Positions 52,291-64,000 of a stretch of 64,000 bases of DNA are shown here, piece by piece. The notes below the pieces were generated by a model. It was not told the DNA's origin. It did no database searches and saw nothing but the letters and a program-made list of their open reading frames with translations. Position numbers and translations under genes: made by a program. The stretch covers positions 6,798,001 to 6,862,000 of the forward strand of contig NC_056044.1 of the NCBI RefSeq assembly GCF_004379255.2, read 5' to 3'. This DNA comes from Salvia splendens (taxonomy: Eukaryota; Streptophyta; Magnoliopsida; Lamiales; Lamiaceae). Every line of letters starts with the position of its first letter. Position 1 is the stretch's first letter.

Positions 52291-55200
52291 TGTCACGACC
52301 GCATTTTCTAAGGATAGAAAACACGGTTAATCGCGACTAGGGGAGGATTAAAGAAGCGGGAAAGAAAGGGGAAAAACATCACAACTCGACCATAGCTCCA
52401 AACAAATGAAAAAAAAAAAACTCGAAATAAAATCAGAGTTTTGAACAAAATAGACTTGAGTCTTTTAAAATGCACAACGGAAGTAAATGAACGCGGTTCC
52501 ATGTATGAAGACATGAACCTCCGAGAGTCAAAATCTGACTGAATTAAATGTCTTGTCTCAATAGCACTTTTTCCACCACTTCGCTGCTCAACCTGCACAT
52601 TTAGAAATATATGCAGGGCTGAGTACAAAAAGTACTCAGTGAACACATTGCCGAAAATTACACATATACATTTGAAAATATTGTCAAGCCATCATCACAG
52701 TAACACTCGGGGTGTTGTTGAAAAGACCCAAGCTTACTAAAAGTATCACGTTGGGTTGCAACCCCCTTTTTCCGGTACTTAGCCATATCTGATCACATTG
52801 TGCCGTTGAGATGGTGTTCTCGCACGGTCACCTTACATAGGTTTCCATGTGCCGGGAAGGTGGCCACCTTCCACGGTCACCTTCTCTGCCCAACATGTCA
52901 GAGGTATCCTTGTGCCGGGAAGGTGGCCACCTTCCTCGGTCACCTGCTCTGCCCAACATGTCAGAGGTAGCTTGTGTACACTAGTCCGAGCGGGGACACC
53001 ACCCTCACTGGGACCCGAATTCGACTTATATCATCATTCATAATTCACTTGGCCTTAGCCAAACAGATAGGCATCATACAAAAACATTTATGGCAAGACA
53101 ACATCATTAAAATCACGAACATGTATTCGTGTTTTCATAAAATACGATTTGTATTTTAGTATAAGAAAGCTCACCTTGATCGCTTAGTTTCCTTAACTTG
53201 AATTTCTTTCTCCGACCTTACTTGCGGAGATAGCCTTTTGAAAACAAACAACGTACTAATAAGACTCGAGAAATTCACATACTTATAGAAATGCATGCCC
53301 CTACTTTATTTCTTTTATCATTTGATCACCGTTAGAAAATTTTAGAAACTTGCATAATAATTAAATCGGGAAAAATTAATTAATAGTCTTTCTTTATTAA
53401 ACTTAATTATTTCTGTACTTGAGAACGCCGTCTCCCTCTTCTTCCCATTTCCTTAGAGGCCGCCCGAGGCATCGCGGGGCGTGCCGGTCGGCCTTTAGCA
53501 TCTCCAACTTTAACATCTTCCATCTTTGGAAATTTAATACTTTATTCGGGAATTATTTAAATGAGTTCCAACTCATCTTAAATAAATTCCAACATATTCA
53601 ATTCCAAGCTCTACAAAATAAATCTCGGTCCAACGATTAAAACGAAGCAACCCACTTCCCTTGATTAATTATATGGGACTTAGTCCAAATCCCCTTTGAA
53701 TTCACTTGGCCCAACAATTAAAAAAATTAAGGCAGCCCACTACACTTATTTAATTTACTAAGGCCCAAACCAAACAATTAAAGTGGCCCAACCTTCAATT
53801 AATTTAGTGGTCCAACTAATTAAATGGAAAAGGCATAAAGCCTATCTATACTCCTCCACTCAACCATCGGTTCTCATCTCTCTCTTTCCTCAAAATTCCC
53901 AATTCACTCTCACTTTTCCAAATTAGGGATTCATAGATTGAGAAGAAACAGTGGCAGTTTCTCCTTCCACATCGTCTCTCTCTCTCTTCTCTTTTCTCCC
54001 TCGCCGCCGCCACCGCTGCGGATCCGCTCCCGCCGCGGATCTGCCTCAGCCGCCGTCGCCGAGGGCCTCCCCAGTCGCCGTGGATCCCGCTATCACCTCG
54101 TGCAGCTCCTCCCGCCGCCGTGCCAGCGCCGCCGCTCCGGCGGCGTCCCTCTCCTTCCTCTCGTCTCTGCTCACGCTGCTCACCCCCTCCCTATCTGTCG
54201 CCGCTGCTGTGCATGCACAAACAGCGGGTTCGTCCTCCTCCCCACGCCGTTGTTCCACGCGGTGGAAAACCCACCGCTGCTATCCCGCTCTCCGTCGGTT
54301 CTCACCGTCGCCGTGTCGACAAGTATAGTTAAGTTTTAAATTTTCTTTCTCTTTTGTTTAATTTCTATAAAGATTTAATCTTTCATTTATATGTTTTGTG
54401 TCTTCAAAATTTATCTTCAAATCTAATAGATTTGGTGTGTAACTTGTAGATTTGTCAAGATTTGAATTTATTGGAAGTCATAGGGGTGTGGGGCTACCCC
54501 CGTCGTCTCCGAGCTGCCGTGAGGAAGTCGCTGGAATCCGGCAGATTTGTACACATAAGATAAGCTTTCTCATTCTTTCTAGTTATTAAGGCAGCAGGAT
54601 TCTAGGTTTGATTCTGTTTACTGATTTTGGTGAATTGTGTGTATATGCCTGCTATTTGGAAGACTCAAAGGTGAAATATGCTGATTAAACTTGATGAGCC
54701 AGATTCTACTCCCAACCATATTTATATATGCATGCTCTTACATATCAGAAGGAAAAGAAAGTGTTTGGGATTTACCTTTGATGTGGAAATAAAGTATGGT
54801 TGGATTGTAGTGCTTGACTCTATAATTGTATGCAAATCTCCCTCCTCGGACTCCTCTATCCTATGTGGTGTCGGTGTGTGCAGAGAATTTAGAATTTGAT
54901 GGTGATATGGGTGAGTGACAAAAAGATTTGTATATATATACATATACACAAAAAGATGGCAAGTGAAAGTGACGGTATAGCAAGTTGGTGGAGCAAGTTC
55001 TTATCTCAAATATCATATTCTTATCTCAAATTAAATGAAGCATTTAATGTTTCTGAAAAGTTGATCCTCTAGGATATGCTCTATCCCTTTGTTTTTATTT
55101 ATTTATTTTATTTTATTTTATTATTTAAATAATTAATTGAGTATTTATTTAATTGTTTATTTAATTTGATGTAGATATAATTGGTTCAAGTCTGTGGCTG

Positions 55201-55492
55201 CCCGCGCTGAAGTACCCAATTTGCTTAGAACGTACAATGTATTAAATTTTGATGGACTTTTGTTGGATGTAATGAACATTAGAATTTTGATTATGGTACT
55301 TTATTTATTAATTTAAATTTATTATTTCATATATGTATAATATATTTACGTGTTCTATTTACTTGTCTAACGTCTAAACAAACAACAACGACAATCTATC
55401 GAAGCTCGGATTTAATCGCATAAAAGTCACTTATATAGGTAATCAAGCTAATAATATAGTTTATAATAATATCAGTTTAGCGGGTCGTTACA
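52291..55492 (-). repeat. 3' LTR of the Tekay-like element (3.2 kb)
   Basis: Nearly identical to 58584-61778. It includes a GC- and CT-rich leader-like block (53940-54330) and a 24-29-bp gtgccgggaaggtggccacc repeat near 52850-52945. Confidence 0.93.
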
Positions 55493-55538
55493 TTCTACCC
55501 CTCTTAAAAGAAATTTCGTCCCGAAATTTAGGATGTAT

Positions 55539-55995
55539 TTAGACAAAAAGCTCGGGATATTTCTCCTTCATTTTCTCTTCTAGCTCCCATGTTGCTTCTT
55601 CCTTCCGTGGTTTTTCCACAAAACCTTCACTGTAGTAATCGACTTCTCCAAAGCTGCTGCACCTTTCGATCTAGTATTTCTACCGGCTTTTCTTCGTAAC
55701 TCAGGTCAGGCACTAGAGCGATTTCCTCGTGGAGAATCACATGTTTTGGGTCAGACACGTACCTTCGAAGTCGGGAGACGTGGAATACATTGTATATTTT
55801 TCCAAAGTTGGGTGGTAACGCCAAGCGATATGCTACTGGGCCTACGTCATCTAGAATTTCATGGGATCCAATAAATCGTGGTTTTAGCTTACCTTGAGTC
55901 CAAATCTGGTTATTCCTTTGGAAGGAGATACTTTCGAAAAGACCTTCTCTCCGATGTTAAATTTCAATCCGATTCGACGTTCGTCGGCGTAGGAT
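55539..55995 (-). pseudogene. Gypsy pol C-terminus (integrase tail and chromodomain region)
   Basis: Minus-strand fragments read ADERRIGLKFNIGEKVFSKV, then LALPPNFGKIYNVFHVSRL, SDPKHVILHEEIAL and YEEKPVEILDRKVQQL, then EEATWELEEKMKEKYPELFV with a stop at 55541-55539. These are typical of the end of Tekay/Del-type pol. At least two frame changes separate them. The upstream edge is marked by a (TTTA)n run near 55996-56020, beyond which no pol sequence is seen. Confidence 0.88.
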
Positions 55996-56009
55996 TTATT
56001 TATTTATTT

Positions 56010-58568
56010 ATTTATTTTTGGCGTTTCTGCAGTGGTCAATGTCTTGTCTCCCATGAGGGTCTCATGCGAGGAAATATAGAGTTGATCTAACCATTTTAAC
56101 TTTGATAGGAACTGAATTTGGGATTCCAAGAGAAATATTCGAATCGTTCTTACTTTGGGAGGCTCCAAGGTCACCATGGAAACAAACGACTTAATTAGTT
56201 CGATCACGTGAGCAATTTGGTTCATTACAAACTCTCACCGATAGCTTGCAACAAAAGTTTTCATGAAGTGCAAAGACTAGGCTCAATTGGCTCATTATGA
56301 TCACTCCCAGAAGAGAAAAGATACAATTCAAAGGGCTTGAGCTATACCCATAGAGCTTGGAAATTTTATTGTGGGAAGAGCTTCCCAGATGGAATAAATT
56401 TCGAAAGTGAGGGTATGATGAATAGAATGTAGATGTCAATAATAAGTTGCCAATAAAATAATCAAAATGAACAGTGAAGTAGAAAAGTTTCCAATATCTC
56501 CAGATGATAACAGGAAGACCTGAGATGGTGAGTTACAAATGGATTTGAAAAGAATAGGAGAAACAAACAATTGCAATTTGCTCAACAACACTGTGATAGA
56601 AGATCATATCAACGAAATTTTTAGAGTTTATAAGCAATTCAAGGAAACTAACTAATAAAGAGGGCAACAAAAGGAAACTAGCCAAGGGAAAAATAATATG
56701 CTAGCTTTAAATATGGAGCTTACAGAAAGCTCAAATCAAGAGACAACAGTCATATTTAAATTTAGAAGATGAGAGTCCTCATATAAAACAAAGAGCTTGT
56801 TAATAAGTATGTCTGAAAACACAAAGGGTCAAATTAAAAGGTTTAAGGTTTCACCAGATGGCTACTCCAATATAGTAAGTCTGAAAATGATTGGGCTCAA
56901 GTGGATTTGAGAAAGAAGAACAACAAGGAACTATCCTTTTGGGTCAACATCGTGATACTATATCACATTAACGAATTTACAAAGTTTATAACCAAGTCAC
57001 GAAAATTAATTAGTAGAGAAGACAACCAGAGCAAACTAGTTCGGGAAGAGAGCAAATTACTTTAGACTTGGAGTTGCTAAAGAGCTCAAAGCATGATGGA
57101 ATAATTATAGTGGAATTAAGAAGATGTGACTATTCTTTATAAATTAATGAGTGTCAGCAAGCACATTTGAAAACACTAAAGGTCTGCTAATGATCTTTGA
57201 AGAATATATTATCATTGAAGAGACAATAGTTTAGGGAGAACATGTTCATTCTGATAGCTATAAATAAAGTAACTCCTAGTATAGGAGTTTGGTGGCAAGA
57301 ATTCAGAGAGTCAAAGTATTGCTTTTATACAGAATGAGTAAAGAATGACCGTAGTCACTGGAGGTTACCAGAAAACATGAGGGAGCAAGCTCAAAACTGA
57401 AAGTGATTCACAACCTTGACATAGAAGAGGGAAAATAATGGCACATTACCTTGCAAAGGAAGTCATTTAAGATCTTAATTCAACAAAAGTATTTTGATCA
57501 AGGGGATGTGAGAAAATGGGATTCAAGGGGACCCACGTAAGCGCTGCTGATGAATGTTCTTGGTTAACTACAATGGTGATACTCCCTTGTTTAATTCTTT
57601 ATAGAGAATGGTAAACGAGTTATGGGAAACTTTGGTCACAAGCTACTTTCACTTTATGATCACGTCAGATGACCATATGTGGCAATTACGACTCTCTGGT
57701 ACTCTCGGTTCGTCATAACGCTCATCCTCGTAACACGTCATTTTTGTTTACTTATATTGTAAAGCTAGGTTCTTTCTTACATTGCAATCATATTCTCTTG
57801 CTATGTATGTGTACATCGCTTAGTTGGATCAAAGGTATGATCCTTTGGAGTGATTGGATTGTCAAGGAAGACAATTGCTAACCCAGATTATTCACGTCAT
57901 TGGGACGTAGAAACATCGTTTTGTTCTATGTTGGGTTACTTTTCTCGTAGCGAAGTTTCTTTCTTATCGCGCCCTTTTCTTTTCGTCGCTCGGGAAAGCG
58001 ATAAATGTTCATACTGTACTTCTAAGTTCAAGTTCATATTGTGTTCTAGAAGGAACGCATAACTAAGTATTCTAAGTTCTTGGAACTTTCGATTTCCTCA
58101 TACTAGCAACATGATTCAATGACTACTCAAAAAGAGGTATTATTTCACAAACTCAAAAAGAGACATCATTTCAACAATTGGTACTAGACTCGTATACTTT
58201 ATACTTTCATATTTCAGTACCTTTTTCCATTTGGGAAAGTTACTTCTTTATTCATGCATTCACAGTCTTTAGCCAAGAAAAGACATACTAACTCTTTCTT
58301 TAAGCATTCTACCAAATCAAGAAACATCAACTCTTTCTTTAAACTCAGTATTTTCATCTGTTCACTCAAATTAACTGCATGAGTTATTTCTCCATTTCAA
58401 ACTTTCAAACATCTTGACCTTCTTTTGAAAAAAACAAGTTACCTTTTTCCTTGTTGAGTGCGATTGGTGGGAGTGCTAAGAGCATTTTCATCGATTAGAC
58501 AGTCTAGTGGAACAAGGCTAGACCAAAGATTTTCAAAGAAGACTCTCGGGTTCAGAGCGAGAAAGAAT
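56010..58568. other. non-coding interior of the Tekay-like element
   Basis: Between the pol tail and the primer-binding site there is about 2.5 kb without recognisable gag, protease, RT or integrase. Its base composition is more uniform than the flanks. It may be filler from another source or decayed leader sequence. Confidence 0.55.
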
Positions 58569-58583
58569 GCTCTGATACCACTC

Positions 58584-61500
58584 TGTCACGACCGTATTTT
58601 CTAAGGATAGAAAACACGGTTAATCGCGACTAGGGGAGGATTAAAGAAGCGGGAAAGAAAGGGGAAAAACATCACAACTCGACCATAGCTCCAAACAAAT
58701 GAAAAAAAAAACTCGAAATAAAATCAGAGTTTTGAACAAAATAGACTTGAGTCTTTTAAGATGCACAACGGAAGTAAATGAACGCGGTTCCATGTATGAA
58801 GACATGAACCTCCGAGAGTCAAAATCTGACTGAATTAAATGTCTTGTCTCAATAGCACTTTTTCCACCACTTCGCTGCTCAACCTGCACATTTAGAAATA
58901 TATGCAGGGCTGAGTACAAAAAGTACTCAGTGAACACATTGCCGAAAATTACACATATACATTTGAAAATATTGTCAAGCCATCATCACAGTAACACTCG
59001 GGGTGTTGTTGAAAAGACCCAAGCTTACTAAAAGTATCACGTTGGGTTGCAACCCCCTTTTTCCGGTACTTAGCCATATCTGATCACATTGTGCCGTCGA
59101 GATGGTGTTCTCGCACGGTCACCTTACATACATGTGCCGGGAAGGTGGCCACCTTCCACGGTCACCTTCTCTGCCCAACATGTCAGAGGTATCCTTGTGC
59201 CGGGAAGGTGGCCACCTTCCTCGGTCACCTGCTCTGCCCAACATGTCAGAGGTAGCTTGTGTACACTAGTCCGAGCGGGGACACCACCCTCACTGGGACC
59301 CGAATTCGACTTATATCATCATTCATAATTCACTTGGCCTTAGCCAAACAGATAGGCATCATACAAAAACATTTATGGCAAGACAACATCATTAAAATCA
59401 CGAACATGTATTCGTGTTTTCATAAAATACGATTTGTATTTTTAGTATAAGAAAGCTCACCTTGATCGCTTAGTTTCCTTAACTTGAATTTCTTACTCCG
59501 ACCTTACTTGCGGAGATAGCCTTTTGAAAACAAACAACGTACTAATAAGACTCGAGAAATTCACATACTTATAGAAATGCATGCCCCTACTTTATTTCTT
59601 TTATCATTTGATCACCGTTAGAAAATTTTAGAAACTTGCATAATAATTAAATCGGGAAAAATTAATTAATAGTCTTTCTTTATTAAACTTAATTATTTCT
59701 GTACTTGAGAACGCCGTCTCCCTCTTCTTCCCATTTCCTTAGAGGCCGCCCGAGGCATCGCGGGGCGTGCCGGTCGGCCTTTAGCATCTCCAACTTTAAC
59801 ATCTTCCATCTTTGGAAATTTAATACTTTATTCGGGAATTATTTAAATGAGTTCCAACTCATCTTAAATAAATTCCAACATATTCAATTCCAAGCTCTAC
59901 AAAATAAATCTCGGTCCAACGATTAAAACGAAGCAACCCACTTCCCTTGATTAATTATATGGGACTTAGTCCAAATCCCCTTTGAATTCACTTGGCCCAA
60001 CAATTAAAAAAATTAAGGCAGCCCACTACACTTATTTAATTTACTAAGGCCCAAACCAAACAATTAAAGTGGCCCAACCTTCAATTAATTTAGTGGTCCA
60101 ACTAATTAAATGGAAAAGGCATAAAGCCTATCTATACTCCTCCACTCAACCATCGGTTCTCATCTCTCTCTTTCCTCAAAATTCCCAATTCACTCTCACT
60201 TTTCCAAATTAGGGATTCATAGATTGAGAAGAAACAGTGGCAGTTTCTCCTTCCACATCGTCTCTCTCTCTCTTCTCTTTTCTCCCTCGCCGCCGCCACC
60301 GCTGCGGATCCGCTCCCGCCGCGGATCTGCCTCAGCCGCCGTCGCCGAGGGCCTCCCCAGTCGCCGTGGATCCCGCTATTACCTCGTGCAGCTCCTCCCG
60401 CCGCCGTGCCAGCGCCGCCGCTCCGGCGGCGTCCCTCTCCTTCCTCTCGTCTCTGCTCACGCTGCTCACCCCCTCCCTATATGTCGTCGCTGCTGTGCAT
60501 GCACAAACAGCGGGTTCGTCCTCCTCCCCACGCCGTTGTTCCACGCGGTGGAAAACCCACCGCTGCTATCCCGCTCTCCGTCGGTTCTCACCGTCGCCGT
60601 GTCGACAAGTATAGTTAAGTTTTAAATTTTCTTTCTCTTTTGTTTAATTTCTATAAAGATTTAATCTTTCATTTATATGTTTTGTGTCTTCAAAATTTAT
60701 CTTCAAATCTAATAGATTTGGTGTGTAACTTGTAGATTTGTCAAGATTTGAATTTATTGGAAGTCATAGGGGTGTGGGGCTACCCCCGTCGTCTCCGAGC
60801 TGCCGTGAGGAAGTCGCTGGAATCCGGCAGATTTGTACACATAAGATAAGCTTTCTCATTCTTTCTAGTTATTAAGGCAGCAGGATTCTAGGTTTGATTC
60901 TGTTTACTGATTTTGGTGAATTGTGTGTATATGCCTGCTATTTGGAAGACTCAAAGGTGAAATATGCTGTTTAAACTTGATGAGCCAGATTCTACTCCCA
61001 ACCATATTTATATATGCATGCTCTTACATATCAGAAGGAAAAGAAAGTGTTTGGGATTTACCTTTGATGTGGAAATAAAGTATGGTTGGATTGTAGTGCT
61101 TGACTCTATAATTGTATGCAAATCTCCCTCCTCGGACTCCTCTATCCTATGTGGTGTCGGTGTGTGCAGAGAATTTAGAATTTGATGGTGATATGGGTGA
61201 GTGACAAAAAGATTTGTATATATATACATATACACAAAAAGATGGCAAGTGAAAGTGACGGTATAGCAAGTTGGTGGAGCAAGTTCTTATCTCAAATATC
61301 ATATTCTTATCTCAAATTAAATGAAGCATTTAATGTTTCTGAAAAGTTGATCCTCTAGGATATGCTCTATCCCTTTGTTTTTATTTATTTATTTTATTTT
61401 ATTTTATTATTTAAATAATTAATTGAGTATTTATTTAATTATTTATTTAATTTGATGTAGATATAATTGGTTCAAGTCTGTGGCTGCCCGCGCTGAAGTA

Positions 61501-61778
61501 CCCAATTTGCTTAGAACGTACAATGTATTAAATTTTGATGGACTTTTGTTGGATGTAATGAACATTAGAATTTTGATTATGGTACTTTATTTATTAATTT
61601 AAATTTATTATTTCATATATGTATAATATATTTACGTGTTCTATTTACTTGTCTAACATCAAAACAAACAACAACGACAATCTATCGAAGCTCGGATTTA
61701 ATCGCATAAAAATCACTTATATAGGTAATCAAGCTAATAATATAGTTTATAATAATATCAGTTTAGCGGGTCGTTACA
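58584..61778 (-). repeat. 5' LTR of the Tekay-like element (3.2 kb)
   Basis: The 3,195-bp partner of 52291-55492, next to the primer-binding site at 58580-58569. A short deletion relative to the other copy is visible near 59130. Confidence 0.93.
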
Positions 61779-61912
61779 GGCGGCTAGAGCTCGGCGGACA
61801 GGCAGGACTCGGCAACCAAAGCAGTTGCTGTGCGCGGAATGTTTTCCGTCGGGCAGCGGTGTAGCTTCGGTTCGAGATGGTGGGAGGGTGAGATCACGAT
61901 GAAAGCACCAGT

Positions 61913-62234
61913 TGTTAAGGTCATAAATCTAACGATCCGGTAAAACGGACAATAACGAGATAAAGATAATCCGGCACCCGTGAGGGTCGGCGGAGATAAA
62001 GATCTGGGCGGCTGTGAGCGGGTTCCAACCCGTCGGGCAACGGCTACAGATCAGATATACGTTCCGGCTGTGCGCAGAGACCTTCCGTCGGGCAGCAGGT
62101 AGTGTAAGGAATTAGGGATTCAAAGAATCACACGTGGACTTGGCCAAAATAATATTGTATTTCATTGAATGAATATTATAGAAGACTCCACATATATTTA
62201 AACAAAATAATTATAATAGAAGAGAGGTAGGATA
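61913..62234 (-). repeat. 5' LTR of the CW-repeat element, with a deletion
   Basis: This copy is 322 bp and lacks about 95 bp present in the other LTR (around 50345-50440), plus about six bases near the terminus. The CCGAG duplication follows. Confidence 0.85.
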
Positions 62235-62239
62235 CCGAG

Positions 62240-62813
62240 TTTATAAATACATTGATCTTATGATAGCTAGTATTCCATTGACTATCGACATATTAGATAT
62301 GAAGAGAATTTCAGGAGCTGACAATAATCTTAAATGTACCTATTTAACTAAGACATAATTATAAACATAAGCTATAAATAATAGTGACCGAACTTATCCC
62401 TATCTATTAACATTCGCGTGACAAAAATTCAATACAATTATTATGGGAAACACGTTATTTCAATGCTTGCGCGTATTTGATATTATGGCCAAATTCAATT
62501 GATGCTTGCTTACACTTATAACATAAGTTAGCAATACACGTTTGATATATGCCCAATAGATTGATCAATAAAGGCAATATTCTTTTTTTTTATCGTTTGT
62601 TAAAAAAGTACTTTTACATTGAGTTAGTGTTACAATTATATGGAACTTGAAAATACTACTCCATAGGTGTTAATTAAGATTACTTGCTTTAATATTTATA
62701 AATTTAGATAATTTAGCTATTACAACGAGATTCTGTGATAGTGATATAGGGGCGGACGGTTTAAAAATTTGGTCTACTGAATCGTCACCAGCCCCATATA
62801 ATTCTGCTCAACT
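62240..62813. other. AT-rich intergenic DNA, no gene seen
   Basis: No recognisable coding frame or terminal repeat. The left end of the Harbinger copy that follows was not found here. Confidence 0.45.
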
Positions 62814-63823
62814 TTGTCCAACATGTCTATCAAGATTTACATTATAATTGCAATTCGCCGACAGTTTACGATGCGGCGAGAACTGTTTCTCCGCATTGTT
62901 CGTGCGATGGAGGTGCGCGACGAGTACTTCCAGCAGCGGCAAGATGCAGCCAACAAATCGGTCTATCCCCGCTTACGAAGTGCACGGTTGCGCTTCGTTA
63001 GTTGGCCTACGGCACCACGACGGACATGTTCGACGAGTATCTTCACGTCGGGGATACAACTGGCAGGGAGTGTCTAGCAAAATTTTGTGAGGGCGAGGTT
63101 GACGCCTTCGGCGCCACATATTTGTGCAAGCCGAATACCGAAGATTGCCAGTTCTTGATGGGGATGCACGATAGGGTGCACGACTTTCCTGGAATGTTAG
63201 GGAGCATTGATTGTATGGACCGGGAGTGGAAAAATTGTCCGGCAGCGTGGAGAGGCCTCACCAGTGGGTATAAGGGTACCCACCCGACGATGATCCTTGA
63301 AGCCATCGTTGACCACCGTCTTTGGATCTGGCATGATCACTTTGGCGTGGCGGGGTCAAACAACGATATCAACGTGCTGAACACGTCGAGTCTCTTCACC
63401 GAGCAATGCAATGGCAACAGTCCGGTTATCGAGTTCACTACCAACGGACGACAACATCATATGGGGTACTACTTAGCCGATGGCATATACCCGCGATGGC
63501 TAGTCTTCTTGAAGACGATCTCCTGCCCAACGGATCCGAAGAGAGCATTTTTTGCACAGCGGCAAGAGTCTGCACGGAAGGACGTGGAGCGAGGATTTGG
63601 TGTGCTTCTAGCGCGTTGGGCAATAGTGAAAGGCCCAACTCGTTCCTCGTACAGGTATCATATCGCCAATGTCATGTACGCGTGCATCATTTTGCATAAC
63701 ATGATTATTCACGATGAAGGTACAAGAGCTGGCGATTGGTCCGACGATGAAGCTGATCGAGCGCAGGTCATGCAACCCCACCGGCCATTTGAGGTTTATC
63801 CTATGGAGTCAGTGAAAGATTAA
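62814..63823 (+). pseudogene. PIF/Harbinger DDE transposase, N-terminally truncated and frameshifted
   Basis: This is the nuclease that moves PIF/Harbinger elements. The upstream frame reads RRQFTMRRELFLRIVRAMEV, a conserved N-terminal motif, then shifts. From about 63002 one frame of 273 codons runs to 63823 and holds AYGTTTDMFDEYLHVGDTT, FPGMLGSIDCMDREWKNCP, HDHFGVAGSNNDINVLN, GYYLADGIYP and ARKDVERGFGVLLARWAI. The expected acidic residues are all present (GSIDC, SNNDI, DVERGF). The normal N-terminal 60-80 residues are missing, and a frameshift lies near 62990. No ORF1 or terminal repeats are in the window next to it. Confidence 0.88.
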
Positions 63824-64000
63824 AAGCAGGGGAGACCATGTGCAACCGGCAAGCCCATCTTCAACCCATGAACGACATGGTTGAAGAAGTTTGGGCACGT
63901 AGTGTACATTGAAATTGTACCATTTTTAAGTATTTCCGTTGTAATTTTTTTAATTAAGTAATGTATGTTTTGCTAGTTCTTTAATTTAATATCTAACTTT
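63824..64000. other. sequence downstream of the Harbinger transposase
   Basis: A short AT-rich tail with no feature recognised. The right end of the transposon probably lies beyond the window. Confidence 0.4.

Larger units (their letters stand above)
52291..61778 (-). mobile_element. Tekay/Del-like Gypsy with 3.2-kb LTRs, coding region mostly lost
   Basis: Target duplication GGCGG lies at 52286-52290 and 61779-61783. LTRs begin TGTAACGACC and end GGTCGTGACA on the minus strand. The primer-binding site tggtatcagagc (58580-58569) fits initiator tRNA-Met, and the purine tract aagaggggtagaa precedes the 3' LTR. Only the last part of pol remains (55539-55995). The other 2.6 kb of the interior has no credible coding frame, so the element is non-autonomous. 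LTRs differ by few changes by eye, so it is young. Confidence 0.92.
50061..62234 (-). mobile_element. non-autonomous LTR element with a non-retroviral ORF, split by a Tekay-like Gypsy
   Basis: Target duplication CCGAG lies at 50056-50060 and 62235-62239. LTRs lie at 50061-50482 (422 bp) and 61913-62234 (322 bp); the right copy lacks about 95 bp and a few terminal bases. The minus strand shows ctggtgctttcatcgtg at the 5' LTR and the purine tract ccgtgggggagt at the 3' LTR. Removing the inner element (52291-61783) leaves about 2.7 kb. There is no gag knuckle, protease, RT or integrase, so it depends on enzymes from elsewhere. It encodes one unusual protein. A tail reading YLEDKVDFNRGGVDT before the purine tract resembles the pol end of chromovirus-type Gypsy elements, suggesting its parent. 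Confidence 0.85.

Noticed and set aside
53938..54339. A 133-aa frame, repeated almost unchanged at 60224-60625
   Set aside because: Both copies lie in the 3.2-kb LTRs. Similarity reflects LTR identity; the sequence is CT- and GC-rich and several overlapping frames are equally open, which points to leader-like non-coding DNA.

Overview
This window is nuclear DNA from a flowering plant, very probably a eudicot. The evidence is genes with GT-AG introns, a cytosolic ribosomal protein gene, a WAT1/EamA transporter gene, and a dense set of plant transposons: Copia and Ty3/Gypsy LTR elements, Stowaway, hAT, Mutator and PIF/Harbinger. A Lamiales origin is only a guess. I see no CRISPR, rRNA or tRNA gene.

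Two host genes are clearly complete. RPL9 (60S ribosomal protein uL6) is on the minus strand at 184-1447 in three exons, coding for 194 aa. A WAT1-related EamA transporter is on the plus strand at 22665-26380 in seven exons, coding for 364 aa. A small frameshifted unknown gene (26595-26889, minus) and an unrecognised C-terminal coding fragment (20461-20696, plus) may be further host sequence.

The rest is mostly transposons, many nested. (1) 2597-17831 is a minus-strand Copia (TSD AATTC). Its RT is split by a plus-strand Gypsy with a chromodomain-like end (4308-14595, TSD GAAGA). That Gypsy holds two hAT MITEs in gag and a truncated third LTR element (about 8634-13594), which itself holds a long Stowaway-like element (10326-11271). 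(2) 18184-20378 is a Mutator-like element holding a hAT MITE. (3) 28269-29903 and 36436-38284 are PIF/Harbinger elements that carry only the DNA-binding ORF1; a separate Harbinger transposase pseudogene lies at 62814-63823. (4) 30870-35544 is a young Copia with a single stop codon in gag. (5) 39155-46687 is a structurally intact Tat-like Gypsy (minus). Its gag-protease and pol ORFs share one reading frame and are separated by a single TAG followed by CAATCA, which looks like a stop-codon readthrough signal. (6) 48258-48711 is a miniature LTR element (TRIM). (7) 50061-62234 is a small (about 2.7 kb) non-autonomous LTR element (minus) that encodes an unusual protein with repeated CW-x-x-P motifs and a charged, helix-rich middle. 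It is split by a Tekay/Del-like Gypsy (52291-61778) with 3.2-kb LTRs and almost no coding capacity.

The most interesting signals are the CW-repeat protein carried by the small LTR element, the gag-pol readthrough site, an array of three 41-nt hairpins at 9906-10115, and the possible gene fragment inside the Stowaway-like element.
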